Shown piece by piece: positions 14,401 to 22,377 of a DNA stretch of 64,000 bases. Every line of letters begins with the position of its first letter. Position 1 is the first letter of the stretch. Source of the DNA: Morinoia aosen (lineage: Eukaryota; Arthropoda; Malacostraca; Amphipoda; Talitridae); the NCBI GenBank assembly GCA_030386875.1, contig CM059569.1, positions 37,983,842-38,047,841 on the forward strand. Reading direction: 5' to 3'. The position numbers were made by a program, and so were the translations under genes. The notes under the pieces were generated by a model that saw only the letters and a list, made by a program, of their open reading frames with translations, was not told where the DNA came from and ran no database searches.

Positions 14401-15005
14401 AGTCACAATTTTAACTGGAATTTTCTTTCAAGTTACAGCGTTCAGTTAGTCGCTGCTGAATTAAAATTTGACCAGTGAACGCTATCTTGCAATGGATACC
14501 CAGAAACACTAGATGTTAAATAGTGTTCTTAATTTTTTTATAAATGAATGGGAGTTGTTGTTCAAGCTAGAAGTAGCAATTTTAAACTGGCGGGGCGATG
14601 TGTTCGATGATGATAGGTTTCCATTGGTGCTGCTGTGGTTCCTGAAAAATTGTGCTGTATGTGCGTCTGCGATAACGTACAGGCGTACAATAAACTAAAT
14701 TTTATTTACAACCAGGCAGGAACATGCTGTGAAAAATACCTAATAATGCACCACAAAAGATCTCATAATAAGGCTATAATTTTCTCGAAATGAACATCTT
14801 CAGCTACTTGATAACTGTTGCTTGAACTCATTTTTTTCAGAAGCAAGAGAAGGAAGAGTTGACTGAGAAGCCCGAGGCTGCAGAAGTGGCCAAAAAAGAT
14901 GAAAGTGAAGAGAACCTCGCATCCGACCATGACGAAGACGAAGAGATGCTCTCGGAGTTCGACGCGTCGTCAGACTCGGACGTGCAGCCGCTTGGTGTGG
15001 AATAA
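983..15005 (+). CDS. PWP2: PWP2 homologue (UtpB subunit, WD40 protein), 3' 15 exons
   Basis: Exons: 983-1130, 1883-2054, 2425-2705, 3000-3194, 4336-4456, 5059-5234, 6073-6229, 6806-6986, 8007-8154, 8987-9173, 10046-10189, 11937-12011, 13050-13275, 13854-13923, 14841-15005; all junctions are AG/GT and phases match throughout. The joined product is about 814 residues and starts near human residue 160 (VVFGSKD), so the 5' exons lie outside the window. Family landmarks include GQLLVWE, LKQQGH, VAYSPDG, GTVRAFDL, YRNF, LSGHKGP, SIEGR-like CIEGRRD, EGLLIYS and LFDP. WD40 blades run to about exon 11; the exons at 11937-13923 form the helical Utp12 region; the tail is acidic (SDHDEDEEM). Known role of the family: nucleolar UtpB complex of the small-subunit processome, needed for early 18S pre-rRNA cleavage. 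Introns carry MITEs and R1 repeats. Recognition is by remembered similarity. Confidence 0.95.
3207..3475 (-). mobile_element. hAT-like MITE carrying two CRE octamers, copy 1
   Basis: About 269 bp with inverted ends (tgtggtagagggaacaag at left; cttgtttcatctaccgtg at right), flanked by the 8-bp duplication gtgagggg at 3199-3206 and 3476-3483. An 8-bp duplication fits the hAT superfamily. It holds two TGACGTCA octamers. Related copies lie at 9749-10012 and 32878-33102 in the opposite orientation. It inserted 12 bp downstream of the PWP2 exon end at 3194, so the duplication begins at intron position +5. Confidence 0.8.
3563..3741. mobile_element. TTAA-flanked MITE (piggyBac-like), short family copy
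   Basis: About 179 bp bounded by TTAA on both sides, with inverted ends TTAACACGTTG and the complement of caatgtgttaa. The 3' part (ttgaactccagttgag, cattgcagtcaatgtg) resembles the copies at 31406 and 62690. TTAA target duplications are typical of piggyBac-type elements. It has no coding capacity. Confidence 0.65.
4706..5036 (+). repeat. Dispersed repeat R1, copy 2
   Basis: Carries the R1 motifs in order: ggctgagagttgggtag, gaaggaccatctg, cactgctgtcctg, ctccatactaaatgatcc and a final ggggctaaaac. It ends about 22 bp before the PWP2 exon at 5059, so repeat-derived pyrimidines may form the polypyrimidine region of that acceptor. Confidence 0.75.
5401..5428. repeat. (ATT)n microsatellite
   Basis: About nine ATT units in a PWP2 intron; simple repeat. 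Confidence 0.9.
5728..6000 (+). repeat. Dispersed repeat R1, copy 3 (5' part diverged)
   Basis: Shares aagaccac, actcactattgtcc, ttttttcagcccccactac, ctccatactaaatggttcc and gggaggcttaaactaac with the other copies. It lies about 70 bp upstream of the PWP2 acceptor at 6072. Confidence 0.7.
9749..10012 (+). mobile_element. hAT-like CRE-bearing MITE, copy 2
   Basis: About 264 bp with inverted ends (cagggtacaagaaacaagg at left; ccttgtttcctgtaccgtg at right). The flanking octamers agctacaa (9741-9748) and agccacag (10013-10020) match at 6 of 8 positions, consistent with an aged duplication. Two TGACGTCA octamers lie inside. The element ends 33 bp before the PWP2 exon at 10046. Confidence 0.75.
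10461..11811. mobile_element. Large TTAA-flanked non-autonomous element, copy A
   Basis: About 1.35 kb in a PWP2 intron, bounded by TTAA at 10461-10464 and 11808-11811, with near-perfect inverted ends GGAGACCGTCCC and GGGATGGTCTCC. Inside, a module with gatgctagaacaaaaacaaa and catttctaacaaactcaaat occurs four times, three direct (about 10650, 11310, 11490) and one inverted (about 10845-10925). A run of 10 C then 16 G lies at 11652-11677. It shares its right-end region (ccgtagcgccataaaatttt) with the element at 17149. No coding frame is seen. Confidence 0.8.
13708..13790. repeat. 30-bp tandem repeat, nearly three units
   Basis: The segment accaactgctcactgtagtc followed by agctgtgggc occurs two full times and a third partial time in a PWP2 intron. 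This is a short minisatellite of unknown role. Confidence 0.9.
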
Positions 15006-15006
15006 A
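15001..15006 (+). promoter_or_regulatory. AATAAA overlapping the PWP2 stop codon
   Basis: The last codons read GTG GAA TAA followed by A, so an AATAAA hexamer spans the stop. If used, the 3' UTR would be very short. Use is not shown by sequence alone. Confidence 0.35.
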
Positions 15007-15329
15007 CTGTGGTCTGTTGCCTTGCTTTTCTTTCATTGGTGCTGTCCTTCGTTCGCCTTGCGACTTCTCACGTAGTAGTGTACTCATTTTGTACAAGGCT
15101 ATCCAGTGAGAAAATGTGCATCTTTCCCTTTTAGTGCCTCTGGTTCTGATATTTGAATTTATACGCACGTTTTTATCACGTGCATGAAAGTTTGAAAACT
15201 TTCCGAGGAAAATTTCTATATTTAGACTTTTTAGAAGAAGAAAATGACCGCGAAAACGACTCAGCGTCTGCCAAGTCTGGCGAATCGTGAAATGCAGAGT
15301 GCTTTTTACGGCTCAATTTGAATTGAAAA

Positions 15330-15735
15330 AGTTATAAATTTGAGATGTTTTGGCCAGAAAATGGTGGTCTGTCTACCCTGAAGAGTTGTGATTTGCTGAT
15401 ACTCTCTTGATGGGCTAACTTCATTTGGAACAAGGGAAAGATTGAGAAGGTCAAGTTTGAAGTATTTTGACCAAATAAATGATCTCTTGGCAACCCTGCA
15501 GAGCCGTGATTTGCTGAGTATTCTTAATGGACTAATTTCATTTGAAAGATAGAAAGCTTGAAAATAGCAAAGTTGAAAGTCTTTTGACCAGAAAAAAGAT
15601 TTTCTAGCAACCCTGCAATAGTGATTTACTGAGAACACTTAATGGGCTAATTTCATTTGGAAAAGAGAAAGCTTGGAAATGGCCAAGTTGGTAGTATTTT
15701 GACTAGAAGAAAAACATTCTAGCAACCCTGCTCGT
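15330..15735. repeat. About 120-bp tandem repeat, 3-4 diverged units
   Basis: Repeated motifs in order: ttttgaccagaaaa, agcaaccctgca, gtgatttgctga, atgggctaatttcatttg and gaaagcttg. It lies in the gap between PWP2 and LSM6. The reverse strand stays open for about 110 codons because of the periodicity; I do not call a gene. Confidence 0.75.
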
Positions 15736-16605
15736 GTAGATGCCGCAGGAGGCACCAGCGTGGCGCTGGTGCCCAGGGACTTCGCGCTCCCTCGGCTGTA
15801 TCCGACCTGCGCTAACTTTTGTGTGCTCTTATCTATGCTGATGAGATACAATGGTATCCATGGAAATTATCGTTCTGGGGGAAAGATGTTAGGTCCTTAC
15901 ATGAAGGTTAGGTGAGATTTTTGGCTACCTAGAATAGGCTTTTTGGTTTTGTTGCCATTTTTTTTAAGTTCACTATTTTTCCAGACCCGTAATTTTATTC
16001 TTCAATTTTTAGGGAAGCCTAAACTAACTTAAAGTTTATTTTACTAACCGTCTAGTTATTTCCCCCCGTTTTCTACAGTATATTCTTAATGGTCCCTTCT
16101 CTTCGCTTTCTTAATTAAAATCGCCTTTGTTGTGGCCAGGCAGTCTTTTAAATGATAATTTCTCATGCCTTGTACAGTCGGGGAAATTTTTCAGTTGGGG
16201 AAAGTTCACCCCGACTTGACAGTCGGCGTGAAGCTCTTCTGCTACATGCAGATCTCACCAGTGAGTCACCACACAGGCAAACGCTGAAGCTTGGCATAGT
16301 TTGGTGACAGAGCATGTAACTAGGTGTTGGGTAATTGTAATTAATTGTGTGGTTGGAAGATAAATAATATTGAATTACAAAATGAATTAAGCTATTGTAA
16401 TTGCTCTCATACAGTCGAACTTCTTGTTAGGTGAATATTGGTGTCATGGACGCAAATCTTCGCGTGAAGCGAGACGTGTGATATATTGAACATATCGGTG
16501 CACAACGCGGAGTATCGTTTTGCATAATAATACCCTTGGTATGTTCATATATTCGTTTGACGTCCGCTGCTTCTTCTGTCTCTGTGACGCCCACAAGGAC
16601 GCTCA

Positions 16606-16735
16606 ATGACCGTTTCTGTGATACGAGTTTCACCAGTGCACAAGTACAAGAATATTTTAATGGCGGGTACTGTTGGGATGAATATATTTGTTGGGCATCC
16701 TCATCTGGAAGATTTATCAAGGAAAATATTGAATC
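16606..16735 (-). repeat. Dispersed repeat shared with 43925-44037
   Basis: The reverse complement contains ttcttgtacttgtgcactgg and aacagtacccgccattaaa, as does the + strand near 43978-44020, at roughly 80% identity over about 115 bp by eye. Class unknown. Confidence 0.6.
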
Positions 16736-16919
16736 CCATCATTTTCGACGGGCTGCACCGGTGTACACTAGTTATAGAATATTGATTCTCTTTTCCAGAA
16801 CATAATCGATTTTTGCCTCTGGTTTGTTGTTCTGAACTCTATTACGAATAACATAGAATACCCGCCGTATCTCGTTTACCCTCCCTCCAATATAACGAGG
16901 TAGACGTAACTGGTCAAGG

Positions 16920-18737
16920 ATGAGTCGAAGGCAGACACCGAATGAATTTTTGCAGCAGATCATAGGGCGGCCTGTTGTGGTGAAGCTCAACTCGGGCGTC
17001 GACTACAGAGGTCAGTGCTCCTTCTTTGTTTGTTTATTTACTTGCTTTTTAAAACCATGCAATCCTTGTTTATTTCCTTGCTTGATTTTTAAGAGAATGC
17101 AAGGAATAAGATGAAAAACTGTTTATTCGCTATACACTGGAGAAGAGCTTAAGGGGGTCCTCCGGATTGAAAATTTTTTTGATCCGATTGGTCTGAAACT
17201 TGGTGAGTATATGTAGTTTTGCAAGACAAACATACTTGAACTTGAAATTTTTTGATTTAGGCCTTAGTTTTTCCGAAAAATTTGAAAAATAGGTTTTTTG
17301 GGTCATTTTTATGCATATTTCAAAAGAATAGAAGTCATTGAGTTTTTATGCTAGAACAAATTCAAAGACAGTTTTGGAATCCTTGAAACATTTCTAACAA
17401 AGATATATTCGGGGATTTTGCAATTTTTTTTTAATTTTTTTTTATTCGCGATAATTTACCAATGAATAAAAAAAACGAAATTTTTGGATTTGAACCATTA
17501 TAAAAAAAATGAAATGTAAAAATGGAAAAAAGGGGAATATAACTTTGTTAGAAATGCTCCAAGGATTCCAAAACTGTCTTTGTTTTCTTCCTAGCATAAA
17601 AACTCAATGACTTCTATTCTTTTGAATTTTGAGAATAAGTGACTTTACAGTATAGGCCAAAAGCTAAATTTTTTGTTTTAGTGTGATATAATGGAAAATT
17701 TATGTAATTGAATGCTGTTTTCATTTTTATTTCGATTATCTCCATGCATAACATCATATTCACACTGTGAATTGTAATTTCAAAAAAAGGAAAAAATTAA
17801 AAAAAATGTTACATATATCATATAAATTATGAAATTTTTTGTTTTCAGTTTGATTCATATGAAATTTGATTTTTATATGTAACTTTTGAAAAGAAACACA
17901 ATTTCTTTCATACATTTTTTTGATTCAGGTCTTAGTTTTTGAAAAAATTTGACATATTGGTTTTTAGTCCACTGGTATTGATATTTCAAAAGAATAGAAC
18001 TTATCGAGTTTTCAGGCTAATACAAAAACAAAGACAGTTTTAGAATCGTTGAAACACATCTAACAACAGTACATTCGCAAATTTTTTATTTCTTTTTTTG
18101 TTTTCTTTTTATATAGGGTCAAAATGGGCTCGAAAATTTAAGATTTTGGTCCCCTTACTCCCCCCCTGGGGGGGATCTATTGTCCGTAGCGCCATAAAAT
18201 TTTAGGACCAAATAGTCCACCACCTAAGGGTTCTTTTCCAACAATAAAATGAAAAATGACCATCTGAGAGAAAAGGGGCCCCGGAGGACCCCCTTAATAC
18301 ACACCACAACATCCCTTCTCTCGTCTTGTAGGTGCATTAATATGTTGACTGCGATGGGTTAAACTGAACCTAAGTGTTCATATCAAATTTAAATGCAAAA
18401 GTTGGTAGTAATGGTATAAATATCCAACATTAACTAGGTCCACTAAATACCCTTAATTTTAAAAGATAGTTAAAAAAATTTTTAAACAACCCATCGATGC
18501 GTCGTTCCACAGCAGAAAAAACTTATGCGCGAACAATCAATGAGTCGTATCGCAATCAACGTGTTGAGCGTGTGTGTGCGTGCAGGTGTGCTGGCATGCC
18601 TGGACGGCTACATGAACATCGCGCTGGAGCAGACAGAGGAGTACATGAACGGGCAGCTCAAGAACAAGTATGGGGACGCGTTCATCAGGGGCAACAACGT
18701 GCTCTACATCTCCACGCAGAAGCGCCGGGTGGCATAG
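16920..18737 (+). CDS. LSM6: U6 snRNA-associated Sm-like protein LSm6
   Basis: Two coding exons, 16920-17010 and 18586-18737, joined in phase 1 at a glycine codon; both junctions are GT/AG. The product is 80 residues, the usual family length, starting MSRRQTPNEF and ending QKRRVA. Sm1 (IIGRPVVVKLNSGVDYRG, DGYMNIALE) and Sm2 (IRGNNVLYI) motifs are intact. Known role: one subunit of the heptameric LSm1-7 ring (cytoplasmic mRNA decapping) and the LSm2-8 ring (nuclear, binds the U6 snRNA 3' end). The intron carries a 1.15-kb TTAA-flanked element and the remains of a short MITE. The start is the first ATG and matches the family N-terminus. Confidence 0.97.
17149..18297. mobile_element. Large TTAA-flanked non-autonomous element, copy B
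   Basis: About 1.15 kb in the LSM6 intron with TTAA at both ends (17149-17152, 18294-18297) and perfect 13-bp inverted ends GGGGGTCCTCCGG and CCGGAGGACCCCC. Internal modules around 17345-17400 and 17550-17610 are inverted copies of each other (gaatccttgaaacatttcta and its complement). A C-run and G-run lie near 18165. It is clearly related to 10461-11811 but diverged. Confidence 0.82.
18337..18500. mobile_element. Degraded TTAA-type MITE, short family
   Basis: Begins TTAATATGTTGACTGCGATG, like the ends of the 31406 and 27513 copies; an inverted aacccatcg lies near 18488. The right boundary is uncertain. Confidence 0.45.
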
Positions 18738-18750
18738 CTGCCTCTGCTAA

Positions 18751-19158
18751 TGGAGGCATGTTGGTAAACCTGATATGTTGCGGCTCCACAGTTCTTATTC
18801 ACGCTCATAACCAACCAAACTCCCTACAGTTTGAGTACACTTACTTAACCAGCTATCAAACACGAGAATCCGAGCGCCTCCTGGAGGTGGAGGCGTGTTG
18901 GTAAACCTGACATGTTTCGACTAAACAGTTCTCATTTATATCATATTCACGTATAACCGACCAAACTCCCTGCAATTCTAGTTCACGGAATTTCTCATCT
19001 ATCAAACAAGAATCCTGGAAGTGAAGGCATGCTGTTAAACCTGACATTTTGCGACTCCTTGTACACAGTTTTCATTTATATCGTATTCACGCTAATAACC
19101 GACAAAACTCCCTGCAATTCGAGAACTCAGGCTTTACCATCTATCAAGCATGAGAATT
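18751..19158 (+). repeat. 136-bp tandem repeat in the LSM6 3' region, three units
   Basis: Three head-to-tail units start near 18753, 18889 and 19023. Each contains ggcatgttggtaaacctgac (or close), cagttctcatttatat, cattcacg, accgaccaaactccctgcaa and ctatcaaacacgagaat. The array begins 14 nt after the LSM6 stop, so it is probably in the 3' UTR. Confidence 0.85.
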
Positions 19159-21389
19159 ATGTACGGGCATTGTAAATTAGCAGATTTCCCCCGAGATAAT
19201 CTTGCTGATCAGCTGCTTGTGCTGGCTGCGTCTAGCAGTAGCAGGTGGAAGAGGCTTCTTGGTTGCGGGTGTTGGTGAGTTGTTTCCGTCTTCCTATGTG
19301 CCGCTCTTCTACATCTGCTCCACTCAGAGGCTACACTATGCATTGTAGAAGCAGCCTATGTTCCAAATTGTACCTTCATAGGAGTGTGTAAAGCCATTCA
19401 CTTTAGTTGTAGCCTTCATCATGTGTAAAATTCATATTGTGTTTTGCTTACTCTTGTTGGAAGCCACAACTTCTGTCTTGCTGCTCAACTATATTTATTA
19501 TCCCAGCCTTTTTTTCATTCCATGGCATTTTCACACCTCTTTTTTCCATTCTATTTCCACCCCTTGTTTTTTTCTGTTACATTTTCGTCCTTTCTGTGTA
19601 CTCTCCTAGTGCTTGTTGTGCTACTGTTCTTCGCTGCGTGCCCTCGCTTAGCCTTGATCTTGATTAGTGTTCTTCCTTTCCCTTCAGATTTTGTGGCCAA
19701 ACTCTTGAGAAAATCAACCTTAATCTGTTGGCTACGTACAGTGGTTTGGCTTAAAAGTGTTCCTTGCAAACCCTTGGTGTTTTTTTGTCTCACATTTTCA
19801 GGTGTCATTGAAAAAAGATACGCTGTAATCTTTTGTAATCCCCATGAGGCCACCCTGTCATTGTTTGTATTTTGTTAGCGTTCTATTCGGTTTTTCGAAT
19901 TTGTCTGTATGTTTGTACTGAAGTTCATCTCACTTTGTGGGCGTAGTGCCGTGAATTAGTTATCTATCGGATTTGAGACCTCGAATACCTGATTTTCTTT
20001 TACAATTTACGATTTTAAATGTTTGCTATTTGAGGATAAATGCCCCTTCCGTGTTTCGAACCACAGAACACTCCTGAAACAGTTGCCTAAGCGAGACATG
20101 TCAAGCTACTAGCCATGCAAGTTTTATGCTTGATGCTCGTTTTGTTTACACACGGCGGTGACCGCTTGCCATTCTGACTGTCGACCTTACTCGCCTGCTT
20201 TTGTTTTGTCTCTCATTTACCATGAGCGGAGTCTTTTCGGACTAAAGCCCCAACTTTTACCTATTGATATTAGGTATATAGTATAATTAATTAAAAATTA
20301 TCCTTGTAGGTTACTGATTTGTAATTCCGCATTTGGCGTGTAGCAGTTACTGCAACCATCAAGTTCTGTGTGGCAAAGAATCGTAGAAATGTCCGTGTAG
20401 CAGTCCCTGAATTAGAATAAGTTATTGTATTATTTACAGTTAAGTAAAACTGTGATCTCGTTGTACTTGTTTTTTCCCTACCTTTTACTACGATTCATCC
20501 CTTACGAATGTTCATAATTCCCTCGCGGAATACATTCTGTTATGCTTTCCTCGGTGTGCCAGGACGTTTCTTCTAAGAGAAAAGAAAAAGAAAAACGTTT
20601 ATTTCCAAGTTGCCACATGAGATACATGCCAACATATTGGCTTTTAAAAGTTTCTTAATATAGGACATCCTAAAACTAAAGTAAAAAAGTACTAATTGAC
20701 AATGGTACATGAACGGAAAATTGGCGCGCCTAGCAAAGCAGTGACGAAGTTCTAGGTTTAAAATAAAAGAATCTAAATCAATTCGCCAATTTCTTAGTTT
20801 ATTTGAAAAAATCCACTGCGTAAAATTGTAGGTGCGTTTTTAACTTTTGATGAAAGAGCTCATTTTCCTGCGTACGACTAGACTTCATTATGGTTAAAAA
20901 ATATTTTGTGAAACTTTTTATAGGAACGAGTGAAAGTATCTTTTCGTTTGTTAACGTTATTACGCTTATAATTCGATTTTATAAACTGTTGAAACCTATT
21001 TATAGCGTGAGATTATGGTTCGTCTTTGTAGGGGAATAATAAAGGACATATTTGATCGAACCAAATGCTCTAAACATTTCACTCTTTCTAATTGTTCGCT
21101 TCATCCTTATCGAAAGGTTGCTATTGGAGTTAGATATGGTATTTTTTCAATTGCTACTATGGAATTAAAAACAACTTATTTAATTTGTGTTCATCATGCA
21201 GTCTTTCTGATTTAAAGGTCCTCTATTTTCTGAACATCCCGCCAACTTAATTCTCATATTTTTACAAATAACTGGGATGTACGACTCAATACATTATCAA
21301 CAGCGGAGTGAGCGGAAGCTCTAAATGCTCACGAAAAATATGCATCATTACATGCGCCGCGACCCAAGAACCAAATAGACGTGGCGTTA
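19159..21389. other. Intergenic region LSM6 to LINE
   Basis: AT-rich with a pyrimidine-rich stretch at about 19440-19640. Open stretches of up to 144 codons there look like base-composition effects. I recognise no gene or RNA. Confidence 0.5.
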
Positions 21390-21426
21390 GAAGTTGGAAG
21401 AGGAGGTTGAAAGATTGACAATTCTG

Positions 21427-22377
21427 ATGGTTGCTTTAGAGGCTGATTTGAAGGATGAAAGGAAGTTGAATGAAGGAAAGAATGAGAATGGTGCAAATGC
21501 AGTGAATGAAGAGGTAAATGGTGGTGGTGCAAGGAGTGCAAATGAAGTGGATGATGGTGCAAGGAGTGCAAATGAAGTGGATGATGGTGCAAGGAGTGTG
21601 AATGCAATAAATGAAGTGAATGGTGGTGCAAATGTGCCAGATGAGAGTAGAAGGATGAATGAGCATGATGAAAGAAGTACGAATGGGAAGAGAGTGAAGG
21701 AGCAACCTGTTGATATGCCACATGAGGTGCAGGCGCCTGTAGTGGAAGTGAATGAAAGGAAGATGGATGGAAAGAGTGATGTGAGTGGAAGAGTTGAACG
21801 AAAGAGTAGTATGAAAGGGAGAGTGAGACCTACGATTAGAATATGTGGTGACAGCATGGTGAAGAATGTGGATAGGTTTGTGAGTATGACTGACCGTAGT
21901 GGATGTACGAGCATGAGAGGAAAGGGAGTGAATGAGATTTGTAGGCATGCTGAGGAAGTGATAGATGGAATGGATGAAGGGATGGTTGTACTGCAAGGAG
22001 GTGGCAATGGATTGCTTGAATGTGGGAGAGAGCGTACGGTGAATGCAATTATGAATGTTGTTGAAAGGGCGCGAAAGAAGAATGTAAGAGTGGCTGTGAC
22101 CAGTCTGCTGAGAAGGCCTGCATGTGGCAAGGAGTATGAAAGGGTGCGAAAGGAGGTGAATAGGGAAGTGCATAAAAGGATTATGAGTATGAAAGCTGAG
22201 AGTATGAGAAAGCATGAAATGGGTTCCAGCTTCCTTGATATGGATAACCTGATCCAGAGTGGGTGTTTTCGTGGAGATGGAGTCCATCTTACTCAAGAAG
22301 GTGAGATGAAACTCTCCAGGAGATACATCCAGTGGATTGGGTGTACTCATATTGTAATGGAAGGTGGAACTGGATGA
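21427..22377 (+). CDS. LINE ORF1, SGNH/GDSL esterase-like
   Basis: About 316 residues from the first ATG; the frame is open 33 nt further back without an ATG. N-terminal coiled-coil-like start, then a low-complexity region with a 10-residue tandem repeat (DGARSANEVD, residues about 44-70). The C-terminal half has SGNH hydrolase blocks: GDS at about 141-143, GGGN at about 191-194 and DGVH at about 284-287. Such esterase-like ORF1 proteins are known in CR1/L2-type LINEs; their function is unsettled. The stop TGA is followed directly by the ATG of ORF2. The frame looks intact. Confidence 0.8.
   Translation: MVALEADLKDERKLNEGKNENGANAVNEEVNGGGARSANEVDDGARSANEVDDGARSVNAINEVNGGANVPDESRRMNEHDERSTNGKRVKEQPVDMPHEVQAPVVEVNERKMDGKSDVSGRVERKSSMKGRVRPTIRICGDSMVKNVDRFVSMTDRSGCTSMRGKGVNEICRHAEEVIDGMDEGMVVLQGGGNGLLECGRERTVNAIMNVVERARKKNVRVAVTSLLRRPACGKEYERVRKEVNREVHKRIMSMKAESMRKHEMGSSFLDMDNLIQSGCFRGDGVHLTQEGEMKLSRRYIQWIGCTHIVMEGGTG

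Larger units (their letters stand above)
15006..16919. other. PWP2-LSM6 intergenic region
   Basis: Holds the 120-bp tandem repeat, a GC-rich segment with a perfect 10-bp stem at 15751-15773, a diverged R1-like stretch around 15960-16142, an exon-like segment at 16199-16258 and a repeat shared with 43925-44037. No gene can be named here. Confidence 0.6.

Noticed and set aside
19444-19878. 144-residue open frame downstream of LSM6
   Set aside because: Phe/Leu/Ser-rich product of a pyrimidine-rich stretch, no recognised motif, no splice context.
21387-22350. 247- and 304-residue open frames antisense to LINE ORF1
   Set aside because: The sense strand is purine-rich and encodes a recognisable SGNH protein; the antisense frames are low-complexity Ser/His/Phe-rich.
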